Shown one piece after another: positions 43,450 to 50,887 of a stretch of 64,000 nucleotides of DNA. Under the pieces are notes generated by a model. The model did no database searches. It worked only from the letters and a program-made list of their open reading frames with translations, and was not told the DNA's origin. Numbering within the stretch: the first letter of the stretch is position 1; each line of letters begins with the position of its first letter. The stretch comes from Rhizobium sophorae. GTDB taxonomy: Bacteria; Pseudomonadota; Alphaproteobacteria; Rhizobiales; Rhizobiaceae. The stretch covers positions 124,001 to 188,000 of the forward strand of contig NZ_JABFCN010000030.1 in the NCBI RefSeq assembly GCF_013087515.1, in the 5' to 3' direction. A program made the translations under genes and the position numbers.

Positions 43450-43488
43450 GAGGCCGGCCATGGAGACATGCGCCGGCCTCCTGTTTTT
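43450..43488 (+). terminator. Rho-independent terminator of the tctCBA operon
   Basis: A nine-base perfect stem, GAGGCCGGC at 43450-43458 and GCCGGCCTC at 43472-43480, is followed by CTGTTTTT. It begins 43 bases after the tctA stop. Confidence 0.88.
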
Positions 43489-43576
43489 GCATGGCTGAGG
43501 TGATTTTCTGAGCATTGTGGCGGTGTATGCGCGATGCCATCTATAAGTGGTCAATCAGAGCAAGAGGAAAAGGACA

Positions 43577-43747
43577 ATGTCCGCCATCCGCAATTCAGTC
43601 CGTACAGGCTTCTTTGGTCGCGCATTCGCCGTGCTTGGTGCCGCAAATGCCGTCAGTGCTGCCGTTGAAGCCGGCCGCCGCCCGCGCGCCAACGACCTCA
43701 AGGAACTTGGCATCGACCCGACCTCCTTCGGTCAAGTCACCCGCTAA
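43577..43747 (+). CDS. Small basic protein of 56 residues, uncharacterised
   Basis: The frame MSAIRNSVRTGFFGRAFAVL... has an AAAGGAC ribosome-binding site at a good distance and its own terminator at 43775, which argues that it is a real gene. The N-terminal half is amphipathic with a short hydrophobic run (FFGRAFAVLGAANAVSAAVE), and the second half (RRPRANDLKELGIDPTSF) is polar with an acidic end. Similar short proteins are, as I recall, common in rhizobia, but no function is known to me. Confidence 0.72.
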   Translation: MSAIRNSVRTGFFGRAFAVLGAANAVSAAVEAGRRPRANDLKELGIDPTSFGQVTR

Positions 43748-43774
43748 TACGTTTAAGCAATGCATGAATGAAAT

Positions 43775-43808
43775 AGCCCGCAACCGGATGGTCGCGGGCT
43801 TTATTTTG
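43775..43808 (+). terminator. Rho-independent terminator after the 56-residue gene
   Basis: Seven-base stem AGCCCGC at 43775-43781 and GCGGGCT at 43794-43800, followed by TTATTTT. Confidence 0.85.
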
Positions 43809-43847
43809 TCGGGATGGATGTCGCAGCGCGGCGCGCCGTGATCAGCC

Positions 43848-44939
43848 TCAGGCGTGAAGTTCCTCCTGCCGGGTGCCTTGATCTTCCACCCGTTCGCGCC
43901 TGTTATGGCGAATGGACGACCAGAGCGACAGACCGATCAAGACCGCGCCGCCGAGGCCGGTGATTACCTCGGGAATGTGCACCAAGGTCTGCGCATACAT
44001 GATCACCGAGAGGATCAAGATGGCGTAGAAGGCGCCATGTTCCAGGTAGCGGTACTCGGCGAGCGTTCCCTTCTCGACCAGCATGATCGTCATCGAGCGC
44101 ACATACATGGCGCCGATGCCGAGACCGATCGCGATGACGAAGAGGTTCTGCGTCAAGGCGAAGGCGCCGATGACGCCGTCGAAGGAGAAGCTGGCATCCA
44201 GCACCTCCAGATAGATGAAGGCGCCGAGGCCGCCCTTGGCGGCAGCACTCATCGTCTGCTGCGACGCATCGAGCAGCTCACCGACAACCTCGACCGCGAG
44301 GAAGGTGAGCAGGCCGTAGATGGCGCAATGGACGAAGACACTGGCTTCCTCGCCACCGATCAACCAGGAGAACACAAGCATCAGTGCCAGCACGAAGGCG
44401 ATCTCGATTCCCCTGATGGTGGCCGAGCGCGCCATCACCTTTTCCAGGCCGCGGAGCCAATGGACTTTCTTCTCGTGATCGAAGAAATAGCTGAGGCCGA
44501 CCATCATCAGGAAGGTGCCGCCGAAGGCTGCAATTGGCAGATGCGCATCGTTCATGATCCGGGCATATTCCTCGGGTTCGCGGGCGGCGAGCACCAGAGC
44601 GTCCCAGGGGCCGATCCGTGCCGCGATCGCGACGATCGCCAGCGGGAAGACGATGCGCATGCCGAAGACGGCGATGATGATGCCCCAGGTGAGGAAGCGT
44701 TTCTGCCAAACCGGCGTCATCTCCTTCAGCTTGTTGGCATTGACGATGGCATTGTCGAAGGAGAGCGAAATCTCCAGCACCGCGAGCACGGCACAGATGA
44801 AGAAGACGGTCGCCATGCCGCCGATCGTGCCTGTAGTCTGCCATCCGAGCACGCCGCCGAGAACGAGGCCGAGGGCAGTGACGATGAAAGCCCAGCGAAA
44901 ATAGCTGAGCGAGGATTTGTCGGTGCCGGTCTGGTTCAT
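43848..44939 (-). CDS. TerC/DUF475-family integral membrane protein
   Basis: This 363-residue protein has about nine hydrophobic segments. The TerC-like acidic membrane motif LEISLSFDNAIVNANKL occurs at about residues 55-71 and a second one, LEVLDASFSFDGVIGAF, at about 245-261; paired aspartates of this kind bind metal ions in TerC relatives. It may take part in metal efflux or protection of exported metal enzymes, which is inference from the family. I chose ATG 44939, preceded by GAGGTG; an upstream TTG would add seven residues. Confidence 0.88.
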   Translation of the reverse strand: MNQTGTDKSSLSYFRWAFIVTALGLVLGGVLGWQTTGTIGGMATVFFICAVLAVLEISLSFDNAIVNANKLKEMTPVWQKRFLTWGIIIAVFGMRIVFPLAIVAIAARIGPWDALVLAAREPEEYARIMNDAHLPIAAFGGTFLMMVGLSYFFDHEKKVHWLRGLEKVMARSATIRGIEIAFVLALMLVFSWLIGGEEASVFVHCAIYGLLTFLAVEVVGELLDASQQTMSAAAKGGLGAFIYLEVLDASFSFDGVIGAFALTQNLFVIAIGLGIGAMYVRSMTIMLVEKGTLAEYRYLEHGAFYAILILSVIMYAQTLVHIPEVITGLGGAVLIGLSLWSSIRHNRRERVEDQGTRQEELHA

Positions 44940-45229
44940 GGCCGCACCTCGCAGCCGCAAACTTTCGTGGAGAGGGTGAAGAGGGAAAAACGCGGCATGC
45001 CATAATGGGCATGCGGATAAGGCATGGTGAGCTTTTTCATCTATGAAAATCCGCCGGCTGAGCTGCAGGCGGTACCGACATCACGAGAGCGCCGTAAAAC
45101 TCTCGCCAGAGGGGCCCGGCACCAATGTTCCCCGAAGCCGATGTCTGGAAGGCTGCGGGATAGGCCCTAGGTAATGAACTTCCCAAACCAGTCAAGGCCA
45201 ATTGCGACACTGAAATCCGCAATTTTCCG
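44940..45229. other. Non-coding stretch between the DUF475 gene and the EcfG-type promoter
   Basis: The divergent upstream regions of two genes meet here. I see no gene and no strong hairpin in it; the only clear signal is the promoter at 45230-45255 at its right end. Confidence 0.5.
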
Positions 45230-45255
45230 GGAACTATACGACGCCCTCGCCCGTT
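45230..45255 (+). promoter_or_regulatory. EcfG (general stress sigma factor)-type promoter
   Basis: GGAAC at 45230-45234 and CGTT at 45252-45255 are separated by exactly 17 bases, the known spacing and consensus of alphaproteobacterial EcfG/RpoE2 promoters. Transcription would start near 45262, about 25 bases before the ribosome-binding-site-led small gene at 45287. Confidence 0.72.
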
Positions 45256-45286
45256 AGACGTTGGTTGAGCTTGAAGGAGGCCGATG

Positions 45287-45514
45287 ATGCACACCTCGAC
45301 CCACATTCCTGACAAACGCACGGAGGCATCGGACCGCATGAAGCGGACGAAGCCAAACCGCATGCAGAAGGCGCAGGTGCTGCCGCCGCATCATGTTGAC
45401 CTGACGCTGACGCCCGGCGTCTACCACGACATTCACGTGCCGGCCCATGTTACCGGCGCCGATCTTTCCAGGGGTGGTCCCGACATCAAAGGCAATGCAG
45501 AGACCAAGAAATAA
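45287..45514 (+). CDS. Small uncharacterised protein of 75 residues, probably stress-induced
   Basis: An excellent AAGGAGG at 45274-45280 lies six bases before ATG 45287 (ATG 45284 is also in frame). The product is hydrophilic, with a basic first half (RMKRTKPNRMQKAQ) and a His/Pro-containing middle (LPPHHVDLTLTPGVYHDIHVPAHV). It has no signal peptide or membrane segment. The EcfG-type promoter just upstream suggests control by the general stress response. I do not recognise a family. Confidence 0.75.
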   Translation: MHTSTHIPDKRTEASDRMKRTKPNRMQKAQVLPPHHVDLTLTPGVYHDIHVPAHVTGADLSRGGPDIKGNAETKK

Positions 45515-45570
45515 CGATGTTCCGGAAGCCTCCCGCGCTGACGGTAGATTTGAAGCAGGGTGAGAAACAT

Positions 45571-45747
45571 ATGACGATCAACTTTGTGCCCCGCGAGATC
45601 TTCATCCGGCACGAAAATGAATGGCAGGCCGTACGCGAGGCGGCGGACGAGCGTATCGATATAGGCAAACGCCAGAAGCCGCTCTCCTCCGTCGGCGGCA
45701 CGGCATCGGTTGGAAAAGACAATCCTTCGGCCGCACGCTCCGAATGA
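45571..45747 (+). CDS. Small uncharacterised protein of 58 residues, second gene of a stress operon
   Basis: ATG 45571 has AGGGTGAG six bases upstream. An earlier in-frame ATG at 45517, two bases after the preceding stop, would add 18 residues by reinitiation. The product (MTINFVPREIFIRHENEWQAVREAADERIDIGKR...) is hydrophilic and ends in a Ser/Ala/Gly-rich tail. It shares the upstream EcfG-type promoter with the preceding gene and ends before a strong terminator. The function is unknown. Confidence 0.62.
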   Translation: MTINFVPREIFIRHENEWQAVREAADERIDIGKRQKPLSSVGGTASVGKDNPSAARSE

Positions 45748-45770
45748 CCAACAGACAATCACGCTGACAC

Positions 45771-45803
45771 GAGCGCCCGGCATGATGCCGGGCGCTCTAT
45801 TTT
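45771..45803 (+). terminator. Strong Rho-independent terminator
   Basis: Eleven-base perfect stem GAGCGCCCGGC at 45771-45781 and GCCGGGCGCTC at 45787-45797, with loop ATGAT, followed by TATTTTT. It closes the two-gene small-protein operon and sits only a few bases from the stop of the convergent MgtC gene. Confidence 0.93.
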
Positions 45804-45804
45804 T

Positions 45805-46317
45805 CTATTTGTGTTCATCGCGATCGACACGCTGTCCGGAATTAAAGCCGAACCGCTGTTCGAGTTTACCGAAGGCGAAGAGTACGCAGATGGCGACGAG
45901 CGTCGTGAAGAAAGCGATCGGCCAATAGCCGAAGCCCATGGCGAGGCCGATCGCGCCTGAGAGCCACATGCCGGCGCCCGTCGTCAGACCGTGCACCCGA
46001 CCTCTTGCAAAGACGATCATGCCGGCGGCAAGAAAGGCGACGCCGGCGGTCACGGCTTCGATCACGCGCAACGGATCGATGCGCACCTGTTCGTCATCGG
46101 TGAAACCCGGCATGTGCACTGCCTCGATCGAGATGATGGCGAAGAGGGCAGCGGCAAGACTGATCAGAATATGGGTGCGGAAGCCCGCCGGGCGGTCGCG
46201 TGCCTCACGCTCGAAGCCGATCAGCCCGCCGAAGACGATGGCGCCGAAGAGGCGGGCGAAAATGACGGGATAGTGGATACGCGACTCCGGTATTATGTCG
46301 GCCATAATAAGATCCAT
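45805..46317 (-). CDS. MgtC/SapB-family membrane protein
   Basis: This 170-residue protein carries the MgtC N-terminal domain: FGGLIGFEREARDRPAGFRTHILISLAAALFAI (about residues 29-61) and AGVAFLAAGMIVF (about 91-103), with four to five membrane helices. MgtC proteins help some bacteria at low Mg2+ and in hosts; this copy lacks the extra C-terminal domain of Salmonella MgtC. On the minus strand, TGAAC and CGTT 16 bases apart at 46379-46356 resemble an EcfG promoter with one mismatch. Confidence 0.88.
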   Translation of the reverse strand: MDLIMADIIPESRIHYPVIFARLFGAIVFGGLIGFEREARDRPAGFRTHILISLAAALFAIISIEAVHMPGFTDDEQVRIDPLRVIEAVTAGVAFLAAGMIVFARGRVHGLTTGAGMWLSGAIGLAMGFGYWPIAFFTTLVAICVLFAFGKLEQRFGFNSGQRVDRDEHK

Positions 46318-46549
46318 GAATTTTCCCCCAGAACAGACGGAGTTTTTCGCTGGCTAACGTCTGAGCGCGGAATTTGTTCAGCTTTTTTCCCTCGTGCGTT
46401 TTGGCAGTCCCGTTGGCCTCTCCGGTGCGCGCCGGCGCGTTCATGTCATTGGAGGGAAAGTTCGGCGAACCAAGCATCATCCTGCCGCCGTGCCAACCTT
46501 TCGGAAAGGATTAGGCAGCGATAATCCCGGCCTCACGGGAATCGGACAG

Positions 46550-47263
46550 ATGGCCAAGACAGCGACACGCGGCCGCCGCAAGGCGCCGGCGAGAGGAAAG
46601 AGCAAAGCGCGCAGCAGTGGTGGCGGATTGCTGCCCTGGGCGGTGATCGGCATTGCCGCGATCGGGGGCATCGTCGCCCACGACCATTGGAAGAGCATCC
46701 AGCCGATGCTTGCAAGGCAATCGACGCCGATCACACGGGAAACTGCGGAGCCGAGGCCTGTCGTCAGGAAGGACGCGCCGCCGAAGCAGGTGGCGCTGGC
46801 CGCACCCACGCCGAAAGTCGCAGTGCCGCAGCCGCTGCCGCCGGCCGCGATCCCGACGCCGATGATCCAGCCGATAAAGGCGGCGCCGTCGCCGGCCCCC
46901 GCTGCCGTTTCGGAAACCGGGACAGTCGCCTTCGGCTATTGCGGGCAGGGCGCTCATATCAATTGCGTCGGCGACGGTGGCGTCTTCTGGTACAAAGGCG
47001 AGAAGATCGTAATTGCCGACATGGCAAGCCCGGTGGTCGACCAGGCGCGCTGTGACGGCGAGCGCCGGGTGGCTTTTGCCGCCAAGTCGCGGCTGCTGGC
47101 GCTTCTGAACGCCGGACCCTTCGTCATGAATGCGGCGGGCAAGGCCGAGCCCTCTGGCGCGCCGCGCGTCGTCTCGCGCAACGGGCGCTCTTTCGGCGCG
47201 CAGCTGATCAATGAGGGCCTAGCACGCAAGCCAGGGGCCGCCGGCAATGCCTGGTGCGCCTGA
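46550..47263 (+). CDS. Membrane-anchored thermonuclease-like (SNase-fold) protein, probably degenerate
   Basis: This 237-residue protein has a basic N-terminus, one membrane helix (LLPWAVIGIAAIGGIVA, about 27-43), a Pro/Ala-rich linker (about 65-120) and a C-terminal domain (about 125-237) whose ordering KIVIADMASPVV, ARCDGERRVAFAAKSRLLALL, VVSRNGRSFGAQLINEGLA and NAWC matches staphylococcal-nuclease-fold proteins. The usual catalytic Arg and Glu after the second strand are not evident. It may be a structural or binding version. The start at ATG 46550 precedes a typical N-terminal run. It is convergent with the next gene. Confidence 0.78.
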   Translation: MAKTATRGRRKAPARGKSKARSSGGGLLPWAVIGIAAIGGIVAHDHWKSIQPMLARQSTPITRETAEPRPVVRKDAPPKQVALAAPTPKVAVPQPLPPAAIPTPMIQPIKAAPSPAPAAVSETGTVAFGYCGQGAHINCVGDGGVFWYKGEKIVIADMASPVVDQARCDGERRVAFAAKSRLLALLNAGPFVMNAAGKAEPSGAPRVVSRNGRSFGAQLINEGLARKPGAAGNAWCA

Positions 47264-47269
47264 GGACGG

Positions 47270-47764
47270 CTACTTACCCTTCTTCACCAGCTTGCCGCCG
47301 GTGCGGAAGCTGCCGGTAAACGAGGAGTCCTTGCTTTCGGCGGTGCATTCGATCGCGATCGGCTTGCCGGCATAGGGATTGCCGAAGGTGCAGAAACCGG
47401 CGACCTTGACCTCTCCGGTCATCTTGTTGCCTACACCCGTTGTGACGAGGCTGAGCGGCAGGCGGGCGTTGCCATTGGAGGCAGGCTTGATGCCGCTGCC
47501 ATCGCCCTGGAAGCCCAGCGCCTTGCCATCCGAGGTGAAGATGAAGGTCACCACGCCATTGGCCAGCGTGACACTGGCAAGCTCATTCCTGCAGCCCTTG
47601 GTGGCGTCGAATTTGGCGACGACGAGCTTGGCGCATTTGCCTGAAAGCGTAATGACGCCGGGAGCACCAGGAAAGGTCTCGGCGGGCGCGGCCGGCGCGG
47701 CAGAGGCCGGCAAGGCGAGGACGGCGGAAAAAAGGGCGGCAGCGGCTAACGCGGATAACTTCAT
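47270..47764 (-). CDS. Secreted protein of 164 residues, uncharacterised
   Basis: A clear signal peptide (MKLSALAAAALFSAVLALPASA) precedes a mature domain of about 140 residues with four cysteines (KCAKLVV, GCRNEL, FCTFGN and IECTAES), consistent with two disulfides in the periplasm. The C-terminus is lysine-rich. I do not recognise the family. ATG 47764 was chosen because the signal peptide begins there; the frame extends six codons further upstream. The stop is six bases from the convergent nuclease-like gene. Confidence 0.75.
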   Translation of the reverse strand: MKLSALAAAALFSAVLALPASAAPAAPAETFPGAPGVITLSGKCAKLVVAKFDATKGCRNELASVTLANGVVTFIFTSDGKALGFQGDGSGIKPASNGNARLPLSLVTTGVGNKMTGEVKVAGFCTFGNPYAGKPIAIECTAESKDSSFTGSFRTGGKLVKKGK

Positions 47765-48142
47765 TTCGATCTCAAACCCCATGTCGTGGCCCTATGTCGT
47801 GGCGAGGCGAATCACTACCTCACCCTCGGTTCGCCATGGCATGGCTCTGTGTCCGAATTTGGCGCCGTTATTGCTGAGGCGCAAAATTTTTGTCGGCCGC
47901 CGGGCTCCCTCGGCGATCGGCGGCAGATGAATGAAAAGTTGGTTGAGCTTGCTGGTTGCAAGGTCCAGCAACGGACATAGGCTGCCGGACATCGGCAGCG
48001 AACCGATTTGACACGACAGTGGCAAGGCACTCATCGAGCGTGCCGTCCTGGGCGCACGTCTGGTCAAGGGGAATGGGCCCAGGCAGGGAAGTCCAGGCCC
48101 ATTCTTTCCCGATCGGAGGTCAGTCAGATCAGGAATTTGTAG
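47765..48142. other. Non-coding region between the secreted protein gene and the porin terminator
   Basis: Nothing gene-like is visible. Short frames here have no ribosome-binding site or known motif. It presumably holds the promoter of the secreted protein gene on the minus strand. Confidence 0.45.
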
Positions 48143-48210
48143 CTGCCGGTCTAGAGCATGATGCCGAAAAGTGTGAACGGTTTTCGGACGACATACTGTC
48201 TAGCCGGCAG
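48143..48210 (-). terminator. Putative porin transcript terminator, split by a palindromic element
   Basis: CTGCCGG at 48143-48149 and CCGGCAG at 48204-48210 are exact inverted repeats eight bases beyond the porin stop. Without the 44-base element between the two TCTAG copies they would form a compact stem-loop with loop TCTAG. No T-run is present, so its terminator function is inferred. Confidence 0.45.
48155..48198. repeat. Rhizobial palindromic element (AGCATGATG...type)
   Basis: AGCATGATGCCGAAAA at the left and TTTTCGGACGACATACTG at the right form an imperfect palindrome with inner stem CCGAAAA/TTTTCGG. I recognise this as a frequent intergenic repeat in Rhizobium genomes. TCTAG flanks it on both sides (48150-48154 and 48199-48203). 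Confidence 0.7.
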
Positions 48211-48217
48211 CCTTTTA

Positions 48218-49261
48218 TCAGAACGCGCGCTGCAGGCGGAAGAAGCCCGAGGTAACGTCGCTAGCATTGTCCGGATCGAGATACTGAACCGAAATCTTGG
48301 TGGAGAGGTTGTCGACGATCTGGTAATCAACCGTCAGACCGACCTTCCAGGCATCATTGTCGTCGTTGAACTCGCCAGCAGTGATGCCGTAGTTGTTGTA
48401 GTACTGAACAGCCGGGGTGATCTTCAGCTTATCAGTCGCCTTGATGGCGTATTCGGCAGCTACAGCCCATTCAGCCTTGTTGTAGTAGGCGTTCGGGTTG
48501 CTCGCGTAGACAACTGCGAGGCCGAGCGTGCCCGGACCGACAGCAACCGTACCCATAGCACGGACGGCGCCTTCTTCGTTGTCGGTGTCGTAACCGGCAG
48601 TGATCTGATAGCTGAATGCACCAGCCTTGCCGCCGAGGCCGACGGCAACGCCGACGTTGTTGGCGGTTTCACCATTGTAGAACGGGCTGTCTTCCAGCTC
48701 GTCAACGCTGATGCCAGCGTAGAAGGCGTCGGTTTCGTACTGATAACGGATGGAGTTATGCAGCGTGACGGGAGAACCGATATCGTCCGTTTCGCCGGAG
48801 AGACCATCGTCCCACCAGGAGTAGAACAGACCAGCGCGGAAGCCAGCGATGTCGATGTAGGCGGAGTCGAGGATGGCCTTCTGAGCCGAGGCATTGTCAG
48901 CATTGAACTGCATGACGATGACGCCGGTCAGCGGACCATATTCGGTGTCGCTCTTAGCCGTAAACTGAACCTGACCACGCGTACGGGCATCCCAGTCCGA
49001 GTCGTTGGGGACAGAACCACCGCCGCCGGCGCCGATCGAGCTGGCGTTCGGAGCAACGTCAACCTGGAAACGGATGTAACCGTTGATCTTGAGGCAGGTT
49101 TCGGTGCCCGGGATGTAGAAGTAGCCGGTGCCGTAAGCGTCGCAGACGCGAACGTATTCAACCGGTTCCGGCTCGGCAGCAACGATAGCGTCGGCGGCCT
49201 GAGCGCCGGATACTGCTGCAAGTGCAGCAGCGGAGCCGAGAAGAAGGCTCTTGATGTTCAT
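48218..49261 (-). CDS. Outer-membrane porin (alphaproteobacterial Porin_2 / Omp2b-RopA type)
   Basis: This 347-residue protein has a signal peptide (MNIKSLLLGSAAALAAVSGAQA) and a beta-barrel pattern that ends with the terminal aromatic residue F (FRLQRAF), as needed for outer-membrane insertion. The motif EYVRVCDAYGTGYFYIPGTETCLKINGYIRF near the start, with two cysteines, is typical of Brucella Omp2 and rhizobial porins. GGAGG precedes ATG 49261. Such porins are abundant and are often regulated by envelope two-component systems; repeats 210 bases upstream fit that. Confidence 0.95.
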   Translation of the reverse strand: MNIKSLLLGSAAALAAVSGAQAADAIVAAEPEPVEYVRVCDAYGTGYFYIPGTETCLKINGYIRFQVDVAPNASSIGAGGGGSVPNDSDWDARTRGQVQFTAKSDTEYGPLTGVIVMQFNADNASAQKAILDSAYIDIAGFRAGLFYSWWDDGLSGETDDIGSPVTLHNSIRYQYETDAFYAGISVDELEDSPFYNGETANNVGVAVGLGGKAGAFSYQITAGYDTDNEEGAVRAMGTVAVGPGTLGLAVVYASNPNAYYNKAEWAVAAEYAIKATDKLKITPAVQYYNNYGITAGEFNDDNDAWKVGLTVDYQIVDNLSTKISVQYLDPDNASDVTSGFFRLQRAF

Positions 49262-49768
49262 GGAATAAACCTCCAGTTCAGATGCAAGAGGATGAAGACC
49301 GTCTGCCCTCGGCAGTCCCTACGTATCTTCAACCCGTGTGACCGAAGCGGCACCGTTTTGGCTCGGTGCCTGCCTCGCCGCGGAAATTACATAAGGGATG
49401 TTGCGCCGCAATAACGATATCGATCATGACAGAAGGCTGTCGTGGCTATGTTGCTGAAATAACACGCGTTTTGTCACAAACCCGTCATCTGTCCGTCACA
49501 AACCCGCGCTTCCGGATAGGTAGGCAACGAGGGGCTGAATGTTCAGCAGCGGTATGCAATTGATGCTCGAATGAGCGTATTCTCATATGTGAACACGCCG
49601 TAACAGCCATCTGCGCGAGTCGGAGGAAGGCTAGGCGACCGCCAGGGTATGCCGATATTGGCCACAGGTTCTAACGGGCAGTGATCGGTGGCTGACGATA
49701 CGTCGCCTCGACGAGAAGCGACGAAAATCTGGCATGCACTTTTGCTGGAATCGCTCTATTTGCCCTTT
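49262..49768. other. Long porin upstream region without genes
   Basis: The 507 bases between the porin and the next gene contain the three tandem units at 49473-49506 (listed separately) and AT-rich segments around 49400-49470 and 49545-49590 that could hold the porin promoter. No convincing coding sequence is present. Confidence 0.55.
49473..49506 (-). promoter_or_regulatory. Three tandem 11-bp units, probable OmpR/PhoB-family regulator site
   Basis: The plus strand reads GTCACAAACCC, GTCATCTGTCC and GTCACAAACCC, starting at 49473, 49484 and 49495, exactly 11 bases apart; the first and third are identical. Head-to-tail 11-base units beginning GTCA are how PhoB and related OmpR-family regulators bind. 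The only nearby gene facing it is the porin. Confidence 0.55.
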
Positions 49769-50035
49769 TCACCAGCTTGCCGGCGGCCGCTCGGGCGTCG
49801 AACGGGGAGAGCTGTCGTCTCGCCAGCGATTTTTGAAGTCGTCCCAGAGGATCGCCACCCCAGCCGCGAGGATCGTGATCGGTATTAGCCAAAGCTTGAT
49901 ACTAATGGGTTCGACGACATGAAACTGCATATAACCGAAGCCGAGGAGGCCAGCCCCAGCTAGGGTGACGCCGAGGATTATGGATATCGCTTTCCGTGTC
50001 CGCGTCCTTTGCGTCCTACGTCCCCCCTTTCCCAC
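49769..50035 (-). CDS. Small putative membrane protein, 88 residues
   Basis: The frame has a very basic N-terminus (GKGGRRTQRTRTRK), then two hydrophobic helices (AISIILGVTLAGAGLLGFGYM and ISIKLWLIPITILAAGVAILW) and a charged tail. This composition is consistent with a two-helix inner-membrane protein. The only start I can offer is GTG 50035 and it lacks a clear ribosome-binding site, so the call is tentative. No family is recognised. Confidence 0.5.
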   Translation of the reverse strand: MGKGGRRTQRTRTRKAISIILGVTLAGAGLLGFGYMQFHVVEPISIKLWLIPITILAAGVAILWDDFKNRWRDDSSPRSTPERPPASW

Positions 50036-50178
50036 GTGTGGGGGCTATCCCACGACCATTAAAATCCGGCCCGGATCATGGTCGCGGACCAATCACGTGC
50101 AAGCCCTCGCTCCGCAAAGTGCTGGATCTGGAGCGCGTGCCAAGGTGGGGATTTGTCAACGATGTCATGGAGATCGGA

Positions 50179-50253
<75 letters not shown>

Positions 50254-50337
50254 ATCCGATGGCGGCGCATAGATCACAAAACCTTTGGAGCCGTCAATAG
50301 GCTTTTTTCAGTTTTGTGACGCGCCGCCCGACAAGCC

Positions 50338-50700
50338 TTACGCGGCAAGCATCTTGTTGACCTCGTCGACGAGATCGCGCAGGTGGAAAGGCTTGGAAAG
50401 GACCTTGGCATCCTTCGGCGCCTTCGAATCAGGGTTCAGCGCCACAGCGGCAAAACCGGTGATGAACATCACCTTCAGGTCGGGGTCGAGCTCGGTGGCG
50501 CGGCGCGCCAACTCGATGCCGTCCATTTCGGGCATGACGATATCGGTCAGCAGCAGGGAAAACGGCTCCTCGCGCAGCCGGTCATAGGCGCTGGCGCCAT
50601 TGTCATAGGAAAGGACCTTGTAGCCGGCCTTTTCGAGCGCTTTCACCAGGAAGCGGCGCATGTCGTTGTCGTCTTCGGCGAGAAGTATCTTCTGAGTCAT
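50338..50700 (-). CDS. cpdR: Single-domain response regulator CpdR
   Basis: This 120-residue receiver-only protein has the acidic pocket AEDDND, phosphoacceptor D53 in LTDIVMPEMDG, the switch T/S in MFITGFAAVAL and the Lys in LSKPFHL. CpdR controls ClpXP-dependent turnover of cell-cycle proteins such as CtrA, and in rhizobia it affects bacteroid development. Length, sequence and the neighbouring N-formylglutamate amidohydrolase fit cpdR1. ATG 50700 was chosen over the TTG codon just upstream. It is divergently arranged with the amidohydrolase. Confidence 0.88.
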   Translation of the reverse strand: MTQKILLAEDDNDMRRFLVKALEKAGYKVLSYDNGASAYDRLREEPFSLLLTDIVMPEMDGIELARRATELDPDLKVMFITGFAAVALNPDSKAPKDAKVLSKPFHLRDLVDEVNKMLAA

Positions 50701-50756
50701 CAATCCAGACCGCGATCCATAGGTTTTTGGTGGGCTGCCAGCCGTTTACACTAGTC

Positions 50757-50769
50757 TTTACCCGGTAAA
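50757..50769. promoter_or_regulatory. Palindrome between cpdR and the amidohydrolase gene
   Basis: TTTACC-C-GGTAAA is a perfect palindrome in the divergent promoter region. Half-sites GTTTAC recur at 50744-50749 and 50805-50810. It is a candidate operator; no factor can be named from the sequence. Confidence 0.4.
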
Positions 50770-50887
50770 CAACCGGTGAATTGCCTGTGCGTGACCGCCA
50801 TCCCGTTTACATAGTATGGACTTGCGGCCGGGCAACTGGCAACATGGGCCAAGCAGTCAGTTCATGACATGGTAAAGAGGGCCGAAA

